A stretch of 64,000 bases of DNA, taken from UBA10649 sp963842725. GTDB taxonomy: Bacteria > Actinomycetota > Actinomycetes > S36-B12. The stretch lies in NCBI GenBank assembly GCA_963842725.1, contig CAWJHN010000003.1:434001-498000 (forward strand). The letters are read 5' to 3'. This document shows positions 8,033 to 16,830 of the stretch, in pieces; the first letter of the stretch is position 1, and each line of letters opens with the position of its first letter. The notes beneath the pieces are model-generated. The model had not been told where the DNA came from and did no database searches. It worked only from the letters and a program-made list of their open reading frames with translations. The position numbers and the translations under genes are program-made.

Positions 8033-9553
8033 TTAGGTGAGGCGAAGTTGGCGGACGAGTGACTCCGCCGCCGCCAGCTCCGGGGCCAGGAAGCGGTCAG
8101 GCCCGACGCCGGCGACGCTCTCGCGGAGCGTCGCGATCACCGCGGCGGTCGCCGGAGCCGGCTCGAGCGGGCCGCGCAGCTCGATGGCCCGGGCTGCTGC
8201 GACCAGTTCGATCGCCAGGATCCGGGTCAGGTTGTCGACGGCCGTGCGGAGCTTGCGGGCCGCATGCCACCCCATCGAGACGTGGTCCTCCTGCATCGCG
8301 GAACTGGGAATCGAGTCCACGCTCGCCGGTACGGCCAGCCGCTTGTTCTCGGACACCAGGCCCGCCTGCGTGTACTGCGCGATCATCAGGCCGGAGTCGA
8401 CGCCGGGATCGCCCGCCAGGAAGGGCGGCAGTCCGTGGGACCGGTTCTTGTCGAGCATGCGGTCGGTGCGCCGTTCGGCCATCGAGCCGAGATCCGCGAC
8501 GACGATGGCCAGGAAGTCGAGGACGTAGGCGACGGGCGCACCGTGGAAGTTGCCGTTGCTCGAGACCGTCCCGTCGTCGAGGACCACGGGATTGTCGATG
8601 GTGGCCCGCAGCTCCCGACCGGCGACGAGGCGGGCGTGCGTGACCGTGTCGCGCACCGCCCCGGTCACCTGCGGCGCGCACCGAAGCGAGTAGGCGTCCT
8701 GGACGCGGTCGTCGTCGGCCTTGTGCGACGCCACGATCCCTGACCCGGCCAGGTTGCGGAGCATGCCCGCTGCGCTGACGGCCTGCCCGGGGTGCGGTCG
8801 CATCGGCAGGTGGAGCTCGGCTCGGTACACCTGGTCGGTGCCCATCAGGCCCTCGACGCTCATGGCCGCCGTCAGGTCCGCCACCTCGCACAGGTGCTCG
8901 ATGTCGGCGATGGCCATGATCAGCATCCCGAGCATGCCGTCGGTGCCGTTGATGAGAGCCAGGCCTTCCTTCTCCTCGAGCTCGATCGGCGCGATGCCGG
9001 CGTCGGCCAGCAGTTCCGGCACCGGTCGCTCGACGCCGTCCCGGCCGACGGCGCGTCCCTCGCCCATCAGCACGAGCGCGCAATGGGCCAGCGGGGCGAG
9101 GTCGCCGCTGCAGCCGAGGGAGCCGTACTCGTGGACCACGGGGGTGATCCCGGAGTTGAGCAGGCCGGCCATGGTCTGCGCCACGAGGGGCCGGATCCCG
9201 GTTCGTCCGCTCGCGAGGGTCTTCAGGCGCAGGAGCATCAGGGCGCGCACGACCTCGCGCTCGACGGGGGCACCCATGCCTGCGGCGTGGGAGCGGATGA
9301 GCGAGCGCTGGAGCTGGTGACGGTCGGCCGGGGCGATATGCCGGGTCGCTAGCGCACCGAAGCCGGTCGAGACCCCGTACACGGGCTCGGGCGAGTGCGC
9401 GAGCACGTCGATCTGCGCACGCGACGCGGCCATGGCCGCGAGGGCCCCGGCGGACAGGAGCACCTCGGCGTCCCCGCGTGCCACGGAGATGACGTCGTCG
9501 AGGGACATGCCGGACGTGTCGATCGTGATGGTCTCGCGGGGTGCGGCGCTCAT
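8033..9553 (-). CDS. hutH: histidine ammonia-lyase
   Basis: Deaminates L-histidine to urocanate, the first step of histidine breakdown. It has 506 residues. The MIO prosthetic group forms from the motif GSLGCSGDLAPLAH, with Cys148-Ser149-Gly150 in place of the commoner Ala-Ser-Gly; Cys at this place is allowed by the family signature. YGVSTGFGALA near residue 60 carries the catalytic Tyr region, and GNFHGAPVAY is also present. ATG 9553 overlaps the hutI stop (ATGA), so it is the last gene of hutU-hutI-hutH. Confidence 0.96.
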   Translation of the reverse strand: MSAAPRETITIDTSGMSLDDVISVARGDAEVLLSAGALAAMAASRAQIDVLAHSPEPVYGVSTGFGALATRHIAPADRHQLQRSLIRSHAAGMGAPVEREVVRALMLLRLKTLASGRTGIRPLVAQTMAGLLNSGITPVVHEYGSLGCSGDLAPLAHCALVLMGEGRAVGRDGVERPVPELLADAGIAPIELEEKEGLALINGTDGMLGMLIMAIADIEHLCEVADLTAAMSVEGLMGTDQVYRAELHLPMRPHPGQAVSAAGMLRNLAGSGIVASHKADDDRVQDAYSLRCAPQVTGAVRDTVTHARLVAGRELRATIDNPVVLDDGTVSSNGNFHGAPVAYVLDFLAIVVADLGSMAERRTDRMLDKNRSHGLPPFLAGDPGVDSGLMIAQYTQAGLVSENKRLAVPASVDSIPSSAMQEDHVSMGWHAARKLRTAVDNLTRILAIELVAAARAIELRGPLEPAPATAAVIATLRESVAGVGPDRFLAPELAAAESLVRQLRLT

Positions 9554-10740
9554 GCTGTGACCTTAGGTGGGAGGGAGGCCGGCGTCGTGCTCCAGACGCG
9601 ATCGACGAGATCGACGCCCGGCCGGTAGGCGAGATGCACGTGGTCGGGCGCGTTGAGGCTCACCAGGTCGGCGCGCATTCCGACGCGGACGGCGCCGATG
9701 TCGTCCCTGAGCAGTGCCCGGGCGCCCCCGGCGGTGGCCGCCCAGACGGCCTCGTCCGGGCTCATCCCCATCTCGCGCACGGCGACGGCGATGCAGAACG
9801 GCATGCTGGTCGTGAAGCTCGAGCCCGGATTGCAGTCGGTGGCCAGTGCCACGGTGACGCCGGCGTCGATCAGCCGCCGGGCGTCCGGATAGGGCGATCG
9901 CGTCGAGAACTCGGCCCCGGGAAGCAGGGTTGCGACCGTGCTGCCTCCTGCGAGGAGCTCGATGTCGGCGTCGGTGACGTGGGTGCAGTGATCAGCGGAG
10001 GCGGCGCCGACGGACACGGCCACCTCGATCCCCCGGCCGGGGCCGAGCTGGTTCGCGTGGACGCGCGGGATCAGGCCGCGGCGGCGTCCGGCCTCGAGGA
10101 TCGACCGGGCCTCGTCCGCATCGAAGGCGCCCTCGTCGCAGAACACGTCGATCCACGCGGCGTGCGGTGCGCAGGCGTCGAGCATGGCACCGGCCACCAG
10201 GTCGACGTAGGCGTCGCGCTGGCCCGCGTACTCCGACGGGACCACGTGCGCGCCCAGATACGTGGTCTCGCTGGTCGCCTCCGCCGCGATGACGAGCGAC
10301 CGAGCCTCGTCGGAGACGGTGAGGCCGTAGCCGGACTTGGTCTCGAAGGTCGTGATCCCGCTGGACCGCATCTCGCGCTGCAGCCGCCGCAGGTTCGCCC
10401 GAAGCTGTTCGTCGCTCGCCGCGCGCGTCGCGGCGACCGTGGTGCCGATGCCGCCCGCAGCGTAGGGCCGTCCGGACATCCGGGCGGCGAACTCCGCCGC
10501 CCGGTCGCCGGCGAAGACGAGATGCGCGTGGCTGTCGACGAAGCCGGGCAGCACGCAGCGGCCCTCGAGGTCGACCCGATCGTCGGCGGGCTCGCAGTGG
10601 TCGCTGCGTCCGATCCAGCGGACGATGCCGTCCTCGATGACGACGGCCGCATCGCGCACCACGCCCAGGGGTCCCTCGCCGGCAGTCGGATCGTTCGTCA
10701 CGAGCGCGCCGATGCCGACGAGCGCGACGGTGCTAGGCAA
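9550..10740 (-). CDS. hutI: imidazolonepropionase
   Basis: Third step of histidine breakdown: opens imidazolonepropionate to formiminoglutamate. It is an amidohydrolase-fold enzyme of 396 residues from TTG 10740. The metal site HAHLVFAGDR, the substrate loop ETKSGYGL, the segment ADHCTHV and the late Asp ligand in ALATDCNPGSS are all present. The start is chosen from length and from its 8-base overlap with the hutU stop. An ATG at 10818 is in frame but lies inside hutU and adds 26 unlike residues. The stop overlaps the hutH start. Confidence 0.93.
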   Translation of the reverse strand: MPSTVALVGIGALVTNDPTAGEGPLGVVRDAAVVIEDGIVRWIGRSDHCEPADDRVDLEGRCVLPGFVDSHAHLVFAGDRAAEFAARMSGRPYAAGGIGTTVAATRAASDEQLRANLRRLQREMRSSGITTFETKSGYGLTVSDEARSLVIAAEATSETTYLGAHVVPSEYAGQRDAYVDLVAGAMLDACAPHAAWIDVFCDEGAFDADEARSILEAGRRRGLIPRVHANQLGPGRGIEVAVSVGAASADHCTHVTDADIELLAGGSTVATLLPGAEFSTRSPYPDARRLIDAGVTVALATDCNPGSSFTTSMPFCIAVAVREMGMSPDEAVWAATAGGARALLRDDIGAVRVGMRADLVSLNAPDHVHLAYRPGVDLVDRVWSTTPASLPPKVTA

Positions 10741-12400
10741 CGGGCTCTTCCCGCATCGGGATGCGTACGTCCCGCTCCTCGGCCACCTCGATGGCACGGT
10801 CGTAGCCGGCATCGGCATGACGGATGACGCCCATGCCCGGGTCGTTGGTGAGGACGCGCTCGAGCTTCTGGGCGGCGAGCGGCGTACCGTCGGCGACGCT
10901 GACCTGGCCAGCGTGGATGGATCGCCCGATCCCCACGCCGCCGCCGTGGTGGATCGAGACCCATGACGCGCCCGACGAGATGTTGATCATGGCGTTGAGC
11001 AGCGGCCAGTCGGCGATCGCGTCGGATCCGTCGATCATCGCCTCGGACTCGCGGTAGGGGGAGGCCACGGACCCGGCGTCGAGGTGGTCGCGCCCGATGA
11101 CGATGGGGGCGCTCACCTCGCCGCTCGCGACGAGGTCGTTGAAGGCGAGCCCCGCCTTGTCGCGCTCGCCGTAGCCGAGCCAGCAGATGCGGGCCGGCAG
11201 GCCCTGGAAGGCGACGCGCTCCTGGGCCATGGTGATCCAGCGATGCAGGTGCTCGTTGTCGGGGAACAGCTCGAGCACGGCCCGGTCGGTGCGATGGATG
11301 TCCTTGGGGTCCCCGGAGAGGGCGGCCCAGCGGAACGGCCCCTTGCCCTCGCAGAAGAGCGGTCGGATGTAGGCCGGGATGAAGCCGGGGAACGCGAAGG
11401 CGCGGTCGTAGCCGCCCTTCCGCGCCTCGTCGCGGATGGAGTTGCCGTAGTCGAAGACCTCGGCGCCTTTGTCCATGAAGCCGACCATCGCCTCGACGTG
11501 CTTGGCCATGGACGCCTGTGCCCGCTCGGTGAACTCCTCGGGCTTGCGGTCGGCGTAGTCCCGGGCGTCGGCGAAGTCGATGCCCTCGGGGATGTAGTAC
11601 AGCGGGTCGTGCGCCGAGGTCTGGTCGGTGACGATGTCGATGGCGACGTCGCGCCGAAGGAGTTCCGGCAGGACGGTGGCCGCATTGCCGACGAGGCCGA
11701 CGGAAAGGGGCCGGCGGGCCGCCTTGGCTGCCAGGACGCGGTCGATGGCGTCGTCGATGCCATCGGCGACCTCGTCGAGGTAGCGGGTCTCGACGCGTCG
11801 GCGGAGGCGGGTGGCGTCGACGTCGATCATGAGGCAGACGCCGTCATTCATCGTGACGGCCAGTGGCTGGGCACCGCCCATGCCGCCGCATCCGGCGGTC
11901 GCGGTGAGCGTGCCGGCCAGCGTTCCGCCGAACCGCTTCGCGGCCACCGCGGCGAACGTCTCGTACGTGCCCTGCAGGATGCCCTGGGTCCCGATGTAGA
12001 TCCACGAACCTGCGGTCATCTGCCCGTACATCGTCAGGCCGAGCTGCTCGAGGCGGCGGAACTCGGGCCACGTCGCCCAGTCGCCGACCAGGTTCGAGTT
12101 CGCGAGGATCACCCGTGGCGCCCACTCGTGGGTCTGGAACACGCCCACCGGCTTGCCGGACTGGACGAGCATCGTCTCGTCATCGCGAAGGGTCGTCAGC
12201 GTGCGGACCATGGCGTCGAAACTCGCCCAGTTGCGGGCGGCCTTGCCCGTTCCGCCGTACACGACGAGATCGTCGGGATGCTCGGCCACCTCCGGATCGA
12301 GGTTGTTCATCAGCATGCGCATGGCCGCCTCCTGCTGCCAGCCGCGTGCCGTCAGGGTGGTGCCGCGTGCCGCCCGCACCGGGCGAGGTCCAGAAGTCAT
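10733..12400 (-). CDS. hutU: urocanate hydratase
   Basis: Adds water to urocanate to give imidazolonepropionate, using tightly bound NAD+. It has 555 residues, the usual size. It begins with the family segment LMNNLDPEVAEHPDDLVVYG and carries GVFQTHEWAPRVILANSNLV, TATAGCGGMGGAQPLAV and the C-terminal SSGASWVSIHHGGGVGIG. It is the first gene of the minus-strand hut operon. The start ATG 12400 faces an IclR-type regulator, and the 93-bp gap contains a palindrome at 12457-12474 suited to control both directions. Confidence 0.97.
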   Translation of the reverse strand: MTSGPRPVRAARGTTLTARGWQQEAAMRMLMNNLDPEVAEHPDDLVVYGGTGKAARNWASFDAMVRTLTTLRDDETMLVQSGKPVGVFQTHEWAPRVILANSNLVGDWATWPEFRRLEQLGLTMYGQMTAGSWIYIGTQGILQGTYETFAAVAAKRFGGTLAGTLTATAGCGGMGGAQPLAVTMNDGVCLMIDVDATRLRRRVETRYLDEVADGIDDAIDRVLAAKAARRPLSVGLVGNAATVLPELLRRDVAIDIVTDQTSAHDPLYYIPEGIDFADARDYADRKPEEFTERAQASMAKHVEAMVGFMDKGAEVFDYGNSIRDEARKGGYDRAFAFPGFIPAYIRPLFCEGKGPFRWAALSGDPKDIHRTDRAVLELFPDNEHLHRWITMAQERVAFQGLPARICWLGYGERDKAGLAFNDLVASGEVSAPIVIGRDHLDAGSVASPYRESEAMIDGSDAIADWPLLNAMINISSGASWVSIHHGGGVGIGRSIHAGQVSVADGTPLAAQKLERVLTNDPGMGVIRHADAGYDRAIEVAEERDVRIPMREEPVA

Positions 12401-12431
12401 GTGCCCATCTCAGCGGCCCGGGACGCCCCGG

Positions 12432-12441
12432 GGAATAGGCT
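12432..12441. promoter_or_regulatory. overlapping divergent -10 elements of hutU and the iclR-type gene
   Basis: On plus TAGGCT (12436-12441) fits a -10 for the regulator. On minus TATTCC (12437-12432) fits a weaker -10 for hutU. The two share two bases. The assignment is by pattern only. Confidence 0.3.
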
Positions 12442-12456
12442 GGCGTGGATCACTGT

Positions 12457-12474
12457 CTGGAATACGAGATTCAG
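12457..12474. promoter_or_regulatory. candidate operator of the IclR-type regulator
   Basis: Inverted repeat GAAT-acgag-ATTC at 12460-12472, with partial symmetry extending to CTG...CAG on the flanks. It lies just downstream of the predicted iclR start site and at the -35 region of hutU, so one bound dimer could act on both. Self-control from a shared divergent operator is common in the IclR family. Confidence 0.4.
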
Positions 12475-12493
12475 TGGCGGATCGAGGTTGCCC

Positions 12494-13264
12494 GTGCCCG
12501 GACAGGCCCCCGCCGCCACCCGTGCCCTCGCCGTCCTGAGTGCCCTCGCCGCGGCTCCCGGGCCGATGACCGCGGCGGCATTGGCGCGCGACCTGCAGGT
12601 GCCGAGATCCTCGATGTACCACCTGCTGTCGGCTATGGGCGACGCAGGCTTCGTCCTGCACTACCCCGAGGACGAGCGGTGGGGCCTGGGGCTGGCGGCC
12701 TTCGAGATCGGCGCGGCGTACCTGCGGCACGAGCCGCTCGAGCGGGTGGGGCGCCCGCTGCTCCAGCGACTGGCGGGTGCGGTCGGCCCCGTCGCGCCAG
12801 CCGTGGCGCACCTCGGCGTGCTCCACGGCGCCGAGACGCTCTACCTGCTCAGGGCCTCGCCGCGCACCCCGGTGACGATCGTCGTCGAGGTCGGGGTGCG
12901 GCTCCCGGCCGCCCTTACGGCGTCGGGACGGTCGATGCTCGCTGCCCTTCCGGCCGCGCAGGTGCGGGCGCTGTTCCCGTCGCGCCGGTCATTCGTCGAC
13001 CGGACGGGTCGGGGGCCGACCTCGCTGGCCGCGCTGAACCGACTGCTCGCCGTCGAACGGCAGCGCGGATGGGCGCAGGAGGACGGGTTCGTGGCAGAGG
13101 GATACGCATCGGTCGCCGTGGCGGCGACGGATCGTTCGGGCCGCCCACTGGCCTCGATCGGGCTAACGTTCAGGTCGGACCGAGTTGACGAGGCTGCGCG
13201 GGCGGCATGCGCTCGTGCAGCCGCCCGCACCGCGCGCGAGCTGTCCCGGAGGATGGGGGCCTGA
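12494..13264 (+). CDS. IclR family transcriptional regulator (likely hut regulator)
   Basis: A 256-residue DNA-binding regulator. The N-terminal winged helix-turn-helix is ALARDLQVPRSSMYHLLSAM (about residues 32-51). The C-terminal effector domain follows from about 80, with LTASGRSMLAALP and the late GYASVAVAATDRSGRPLASI segment of the IclR effector pocket. GTG 12494 is preceded by GAGG at fitting distance; the frame is open upstream over hutU antisense but without homology. It overlaps hutG by one base (TGATG) and is divergent from hutU, so it most likely controls histidine utilisation, with histidine or urocanate as effector. The function is inferred from position. Confidence 0.88.
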   Translation: MPGQAPAATRALAVLSALAAAPGPMTAAALARDLQVPRSSMYHLLSAMGDAGFVLHYPEDERWGLGLAAFEIGAAYLRHEPLERVGRPLLQRLAGAVGPVAPAVAHLGVLHGAETLYLLRASPRTPVTIVVEVGVRLPAALTASGRSMLAALPAAQVRALFPSRRSFVDRTGRGPTSLAALNRLLAVERQRGWAQEDGFVAEGYASVAVAATDRSGRPLASIGLTFRSDRVDEAARAACARAAARTARELSRRMGA

Positions 13265-14163
13265 TGACCGAGGACGCGTCCTGGCCGCGAGCCAGCGCCT
13301 GGCTGCAGGTCCACGACGAGTCGAGCGACCTGACCGTCCTCGGCGTGGGCGCGCATCTGACGTCCATCAGTGCGACCGGAGCGGACCAGACGCCCGCGGC
13401 GATCCGGTCGGCGCTAGCGCGGTACTCGACGTACTCGCACGCCCACGGGGTCGATCTGTCGACGGTCCGGGCGCGGGACGCGGGCGACGTCGACCGTCCG
13501 GACTTCGACGAGGGCGAGCAGCGGGTCATCGCCGCGGTGCGGGCGGCCACGAGCCGCACGCGGCTGCTCATCGCCCTCGGAGGCGACAACTCGGCCACCT
13601 ACGGCGTCGCGCGCGGCGTATGGGGTGACGACATCGCCGCCGGCGGCCTGATCACCCTGGACGCGCACCACGACCTGCGTGACGGCGTGAGCAACGGGTC
13701 TCCGGTCCGGCGACTCGTCGAGGCAGGGCTCGCCGGGCGGCACGTCGTGCAGATCGGCATCGGCGACTTCTCCAACTCGCCCGACTACGCGGCGCGCGCC
13801 CGCGATCTGGGGATCACCGTCATCACGCGTGGAGAGCTCCGCCGGCGTCCGGTGGACGACGTCATGGTCGAGGCGCTGACGGTGGCCGGCGGGGGCGGCG
13901 GGACGATCCACGTGGACCTCGACGTCGACGTGTGCGACCGCGCGGCCGTGCCCGGCTGCCCGGCGTCCGCGCCCGGTGGCATCAGCGCGGACGACCTGCG
14001 CCAGTTCGCCTTCCACGCCGGCCGGGCGCCGCGCGTGCGGTCCATCGACATCGTCGAGATCGATGCGACCGCGGACGCGCCCGACCAGCGGACCGTGCGG
14101 CTCGGCGCCCTGTGCCTGCTGGAGGCGGCCTGCGGGCTCGCGGTGCGACTGTCGAGCGGCTGA
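13264..14163 (+). CDS. hutG: formimidoylglutamase, arginase/agmatinase superfamily
   Basis: Would hydrolyse formiminoglutamate to glutamate and formamide, the last step of this hut route. It has 299 residues of the ureohydrolase fold. The manganese motifs are GGDNS, DAHHD and DLDVDVCD with PGCPASAPGG after it. The first motif has Asn where the family usually has His (GGDHS), so one metal ligand is changed. ATG 13264 overlaps the regulator stop. Together with hutU, hutI and hutH this completes the path from histidine to glutamate. Arginase or agmatinase activity cannot be excluded from sequence alone, but the context favours HutG. Confidence 0.82.
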   Translation: MTEDASWPRASAWLQVHDESSDLTVLGVGAHLTSISATGADQTPAAIRSALARYSTYSHAHGVDLSTVRARDAGDVDRPDFDEGEQRVIAAVRAATSRTRLLIALGGDNSATYGVARGVWGDDIAAGGLITLDAHHDLRDGVSNGSPVRRLVEAGLAGRHVVQIGIGDFSNSPDYAARARDLGITVITRGELRRRPVDDVMVEALTVAGGGGGTIHVDLDVDVCDRAAVPGCPASAPGGISADDLRQFAFHAGRAPRVRSIDIVEIDATADAPDQRTVRLGALCLLEAACGLAVRLSSG

Positions 14164-14167
14164 CGGG

Positions 14168-14689
14168 TCAGTCGTCCGACTCGTCCTCGTACTCGCTGCC
14201 GGAATCCTCGTGGGACTCGTACTGGTAGGAGTCCTCGGAGTCGTCCCCGTACTCGTGGTCGTCAGCCGACTCGTCCTCATACCGCGAGGAGTCGTCCGAC
14301 TGCGGCTTCGACTGGGGCTTGGCCTGCGTGCTGGCATGGGGGCGGGCCTGCGGCTTGGGTGCCGAGGCGCTGCTGTCGTCGTCCCCATCGTTCGACGCGG
14401 CGGCGGGCTTGCTGGCGGAGCGAGCCGCGGCCGTGGCCGCCGCCTTGGCCGCAGCGGTCGCCGGCGCGCTGAGCGACGGGAGAGGGGCCTGGAGGGATTC
14501 GAGGTCGAGGACCTGGGCGGGGTCGGCCGTGGCGATCGGCTCGACCTGCGAGGCGGGCACGATGATGGTCTGGGAGCCGGAGTCGGACGCGGCGGCCGCG
14601 CCGGTCACGGCGGAGACGGCGAAACCTGCGGTCGCCATCATCAGTGCGGTGGCGCCAACAACGGCGGCGATCCTGCTTGGTCGATTCAT
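14168..14689 (-). CDS. secreted acidic low-complexity protein
   Basis: A 173-residue hypothetical protein. Residues 1-32 are an export signal (MNRPSRIAAVVGATALMMA, then Ala-rich). The middle is Ala/Lys/Ser/Pro rich and the last 50 residues are a run of Asp, Glu, Ser and Tyr, ending EYEDESDD. Nothing resembles a catalytic domain. ATG 14689 is preceded by a good Shine-Dalgarno (AAGGGG); a longer frame to 14737 lacks one. It may be an exported, negatively charged, perhaps cation-binding or wall-associated protein; no function can be named. It converges with hutG at a 4-bp gap. Confidence 0.75.
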   Translation of the reverse strand: MNRPSRIAAVVGATALMMATAGFAVSAVTGAAAASDSGSQTIIVPASQVEPIATADPAQVLDLESLQAPLPSLSAPATAAAKAAATAAARSASKPAAASNDGDDDSSASAPKPQARPHASTQAKPQSKPQSDDSSRYEDESADDHEYGDDSEDSYQYESHEDSGSEYEDESDD

Positions 14690-14860
14690 GTCGGCCCCTT
14701 CGGAGCTGTCGGTGTGCGTGTCGCTAACGCTAGGCATTCGGGGTCAGAGGAACGGACAGCGCCGGTTAAGCCTCGGTAAGCCCTGAAAGTGGCCCAGTTC
14801 ACACTCGCAGGCACCACCTGTCGGGGAATGAACAGGGCCTGAGCCCCGTTGAAGCCCTTA

Positions 14861-14881
14861 GTTGAGTCGACTCGACTCAAA
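14861..14881. promoter_or_regulatory. HAIR element, HspR operator of the dnaK operon
   Basis: TTGAGT and ACTCAA form a perfect inverted repeat around 7 bases (14862-14880), against the known HAIR consensus CTTGAGT-N7-ACTCAAG; only the two outermost bases differ. It lies 105 bp upstream of dnaK. HspR is encoded as the fourth gene of the same cluster, which gives the negative feedback known for Streptomyces and mycobacteria. Confidence 0.9.
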
Positions 14882-14929
14882 GAGTCTGCGCCCGCTGTTG
14901 CGTGAAGCGTTCGGTGGTAGGAGACTCGA

Positions 14930-14971
14930 ATGAACGCACGAACGAGAACGCACACACACCACGAGAAATAA
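14930..14971 (+). CDS. possible 13-codon leader ORF before dnaK
   Basis: ATG at 14930 follows an AGGAG sequence at good distance and opens a frame for MNARTRTHTHHEK, with TAA at 14969-14971. The dnaK Shine-Dalgarno (AAGGAG, 14970-14975) overlaps that stop. Translation could affect dnaK initiation. It is a short frame in a leader and may be chance. Confidence 0.25.
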   Translation: MNARTRTHTHHEK

Positions 14972-14985
14972 GGAGCACCACCATC

Positions 14986-16830
14986 ATGGCCCGAGCAGTG
15001 GGTATCGACCTGGGCACGACCAACTCGGTCGTCTCAGTCCTCGAGGGCGGCGAGCCCGTCGTCATTGCCAACGCCGAGGGGGCCCGGACCACTCCGTCCG
15101 TCGTCGCCTTCGCCAAGAACGGAGAGGTCCTGGTCGGCGAGGTCGCCAAGCGCCAGGCCGTCACGAACGTCGATCGCACTGTGCGGTCGGTCAAGCGCCA
15201 CATGGGCACCACGTGGACCGTGGACATCGACGCCAAGGCGTACACCGCCCAGGAGATCAGTGCCCGTGTCCTGATGAAGCTCAAGCGCGACGCCGAGTCC
15301 TACCTCGGCGAGAACGTCACCGACGCCGTCATCACGGTGCCCGCGTACTTCAGCGACGCCGAGCGCCAGGCCACCAAGGAGGCCGGCGAGATCGCGGGCC
15401 TGAACGTGCTGCGCATCATCAACGAGCCCACCGCGGCCGCACTCGCGTACGGCCTCGACAAGGGCGACACCGAGCAGACGATCCTCGTGTTCGACCTCGG
15501 TGGCGGCACGTTCGACGTCTCGCTGCTGGAGATCGGCGACGGTGTCGTCGAGGTCAAGGCGACCAGCGGAGACAACCACCTCGGCGGCGACGACTGGGAC
15601 AACAAGGTCGTCGACTGGCTGGTGACCTCGTTCAAGAACGCGCACGGCGTCGACCTGTCCAAGGACAAGATGGCGATGCAGCGCCTGCGCGAGTCAGCAG
15701 AGAAGGCGAAGATCGAGCTGTCGAGCTCGATGCAGACGTCGATCAACCTGCCGTACATCACGGCGAGCGCCGAAGGCCCGCTGCACCTGGAGGAGACCCT
15801 CTCCCGGGCGCAGTTCGAGTCGATGACCGCTGACCTGCTCGCGCGCACCAAGGCGCCGTTCCAGGCCGTCATCAAGGACGCCGGCATCTCGCTCGACGCG
15901 ATCGACCAGGTCGTCCTGGTCGGCGGCTCGACCCGCATGCCCGCCGTGACCGACCTGGTCAAGGAGGAGACCGGCAAGGAGCCCAACAAGAGCGTCAACC
16001 CGGACGAGGTCGTCGCCATCGGCGCTGCCCTGCAGGCCGGCGTGCTCAAGGGCGAGGTCAAGGACGTCCTGCTGCTCGACGTGACCCCGCTGTCGCTGGG
16101 CATCGAGACCAAGGGCGGCGTCATGACCCGGCTCATCGAGCGCAACACGACGATCCCGACCAAGCGGTCCGAGATCTTCACCACGGCCGATGACAACCAG
16201 CCGTCGGTGCTCATCCAGGTGTACCAGGGCGAGCGCGAGATGGCGGCGTACAACAAGCGGCTCGGCACCTTCGAGCTGACCGGCCTGCCGCCCGCACCCC
16301 GGGGCGTCCCGCAGGTCGAGGTCACGTTCGACATCGACGCCAACGGCATCGTCCACGTGTCCGCCAAGGATCTCGCGACGCAGAAGGTGCAGTCGATGAC
16401 GATCTCGGGCGGCTCGGCCCTGAACAAGGACGAGATCGACCGGATGATGCGCGAGGCCGAGCAGCACGCCGAGGAGGACAAGAAGCGCAAGGAGGAGGTC
16501 GAGGTGCGCAACAGCGCCGAGGGCCTCGTCTACCAGACCGAGAAGTTCCTGGCGGACAACGCGGACAAGATCCCGGCGGATGCCAAGGCCAACGTCGACG
16601 GCCCGCTGGCCGAGCTCAAGACGGCCATCGAGGCCAACGACATCCCGGGCATGCGCACGGCAACCGACAAGGTCGCACAGGCCAGCCAGGCACTGGGCAC
16701 GGCGATGTACGCCCAGGCCCAGCAGGAGGCCGGGGCGGGCGCTCCGACCGATGACGGCCAGGCGGCCCCGGGTGGCGCCGACGACGATGTCGTCGATGCC
16801 GAGATCGTCGACGAGGGCGAGCAGAAGTGA
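14986..16830 (+). CDS. dnaK: molecular chaperone DnaK
   Basis: Hsp70, the ATP-dependent folding chaperone working with GrpE and DnaJ. It has 614 residues. The nucleotide-binding domain begins ARAVGIDLGTTNSVVSVLEG and carries DLGGGTFDVSLLEIGDG and VLVGGSTRMPAV. The substrate-binding domain starts around residue 385 (LLDVTPLSLGIETKGG). The tail is acidic, with DAEIVDE near the end. ATG 14986 follows AAGGAG at the right distance. It is the first gene of dnaK-grpE-dnaJ-hspR under a HAIR operator. The last codons overlap the GTG of grpE. Confidence 0.98.
   Translation: MARAVGIDLGTTNSVVSVLEGGEPVVIANAEGARTTPSVVAFAKNGEVLVGEVAKRQAVTNVDRTVRSVKRHMGTTWTVDIDAKAYTAQEISARVLMKLKRDAESYLGENVTDAVITVPAYFSDAERQATKEAGEIAGLNVLRIINEPTAAALAYGLDKGDTEQTILVFDLGGGTFDVSLLEIGDGVVEVKATSGDNHLGGDDWDNKVVDWLVTSFKNAHGVDLSKDKMAMQRLRESAEKAKIELSSSMQTSINLPYITASAEGPLHLEETLSRAQFESMTADLLARTKAPFQAVIKDAGISLDAIDQVVLVGGSTRMPAVTDLVKEETGKEPNKSVNPDEVVAIGAALQAGVLKGEVKDVLLLDVTPLSLGIETKGGVMTRLIERNTTIPTKRSEIFTTADDNQPSVLIQVYQGEREMAAYNKRLGTFELTGLPPAPRGVPQVEVTFDIDANGIVHVSAKDLATQKVQSMTISGGSALNKDEIDRMMREAEQHAEEDKKRKEEVEVRNSAEGLVYQTEKFLADNADKIPADAKANVDGPLAELKTAIEANDIPGMRTATDKVAQASQALGTAMYAQAQQEAGAGAPTDDGQAAPGGADDDVVDAEIVDEGEQK

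Noticed and set aside
14690..14860. An RNA gene or riboswitch upstream of dnaK
   Set aside because: No stable extended pairing or known riboswitch core was seen. The stretch is shared by the promoters of dnaK and the acidic secreted protein.
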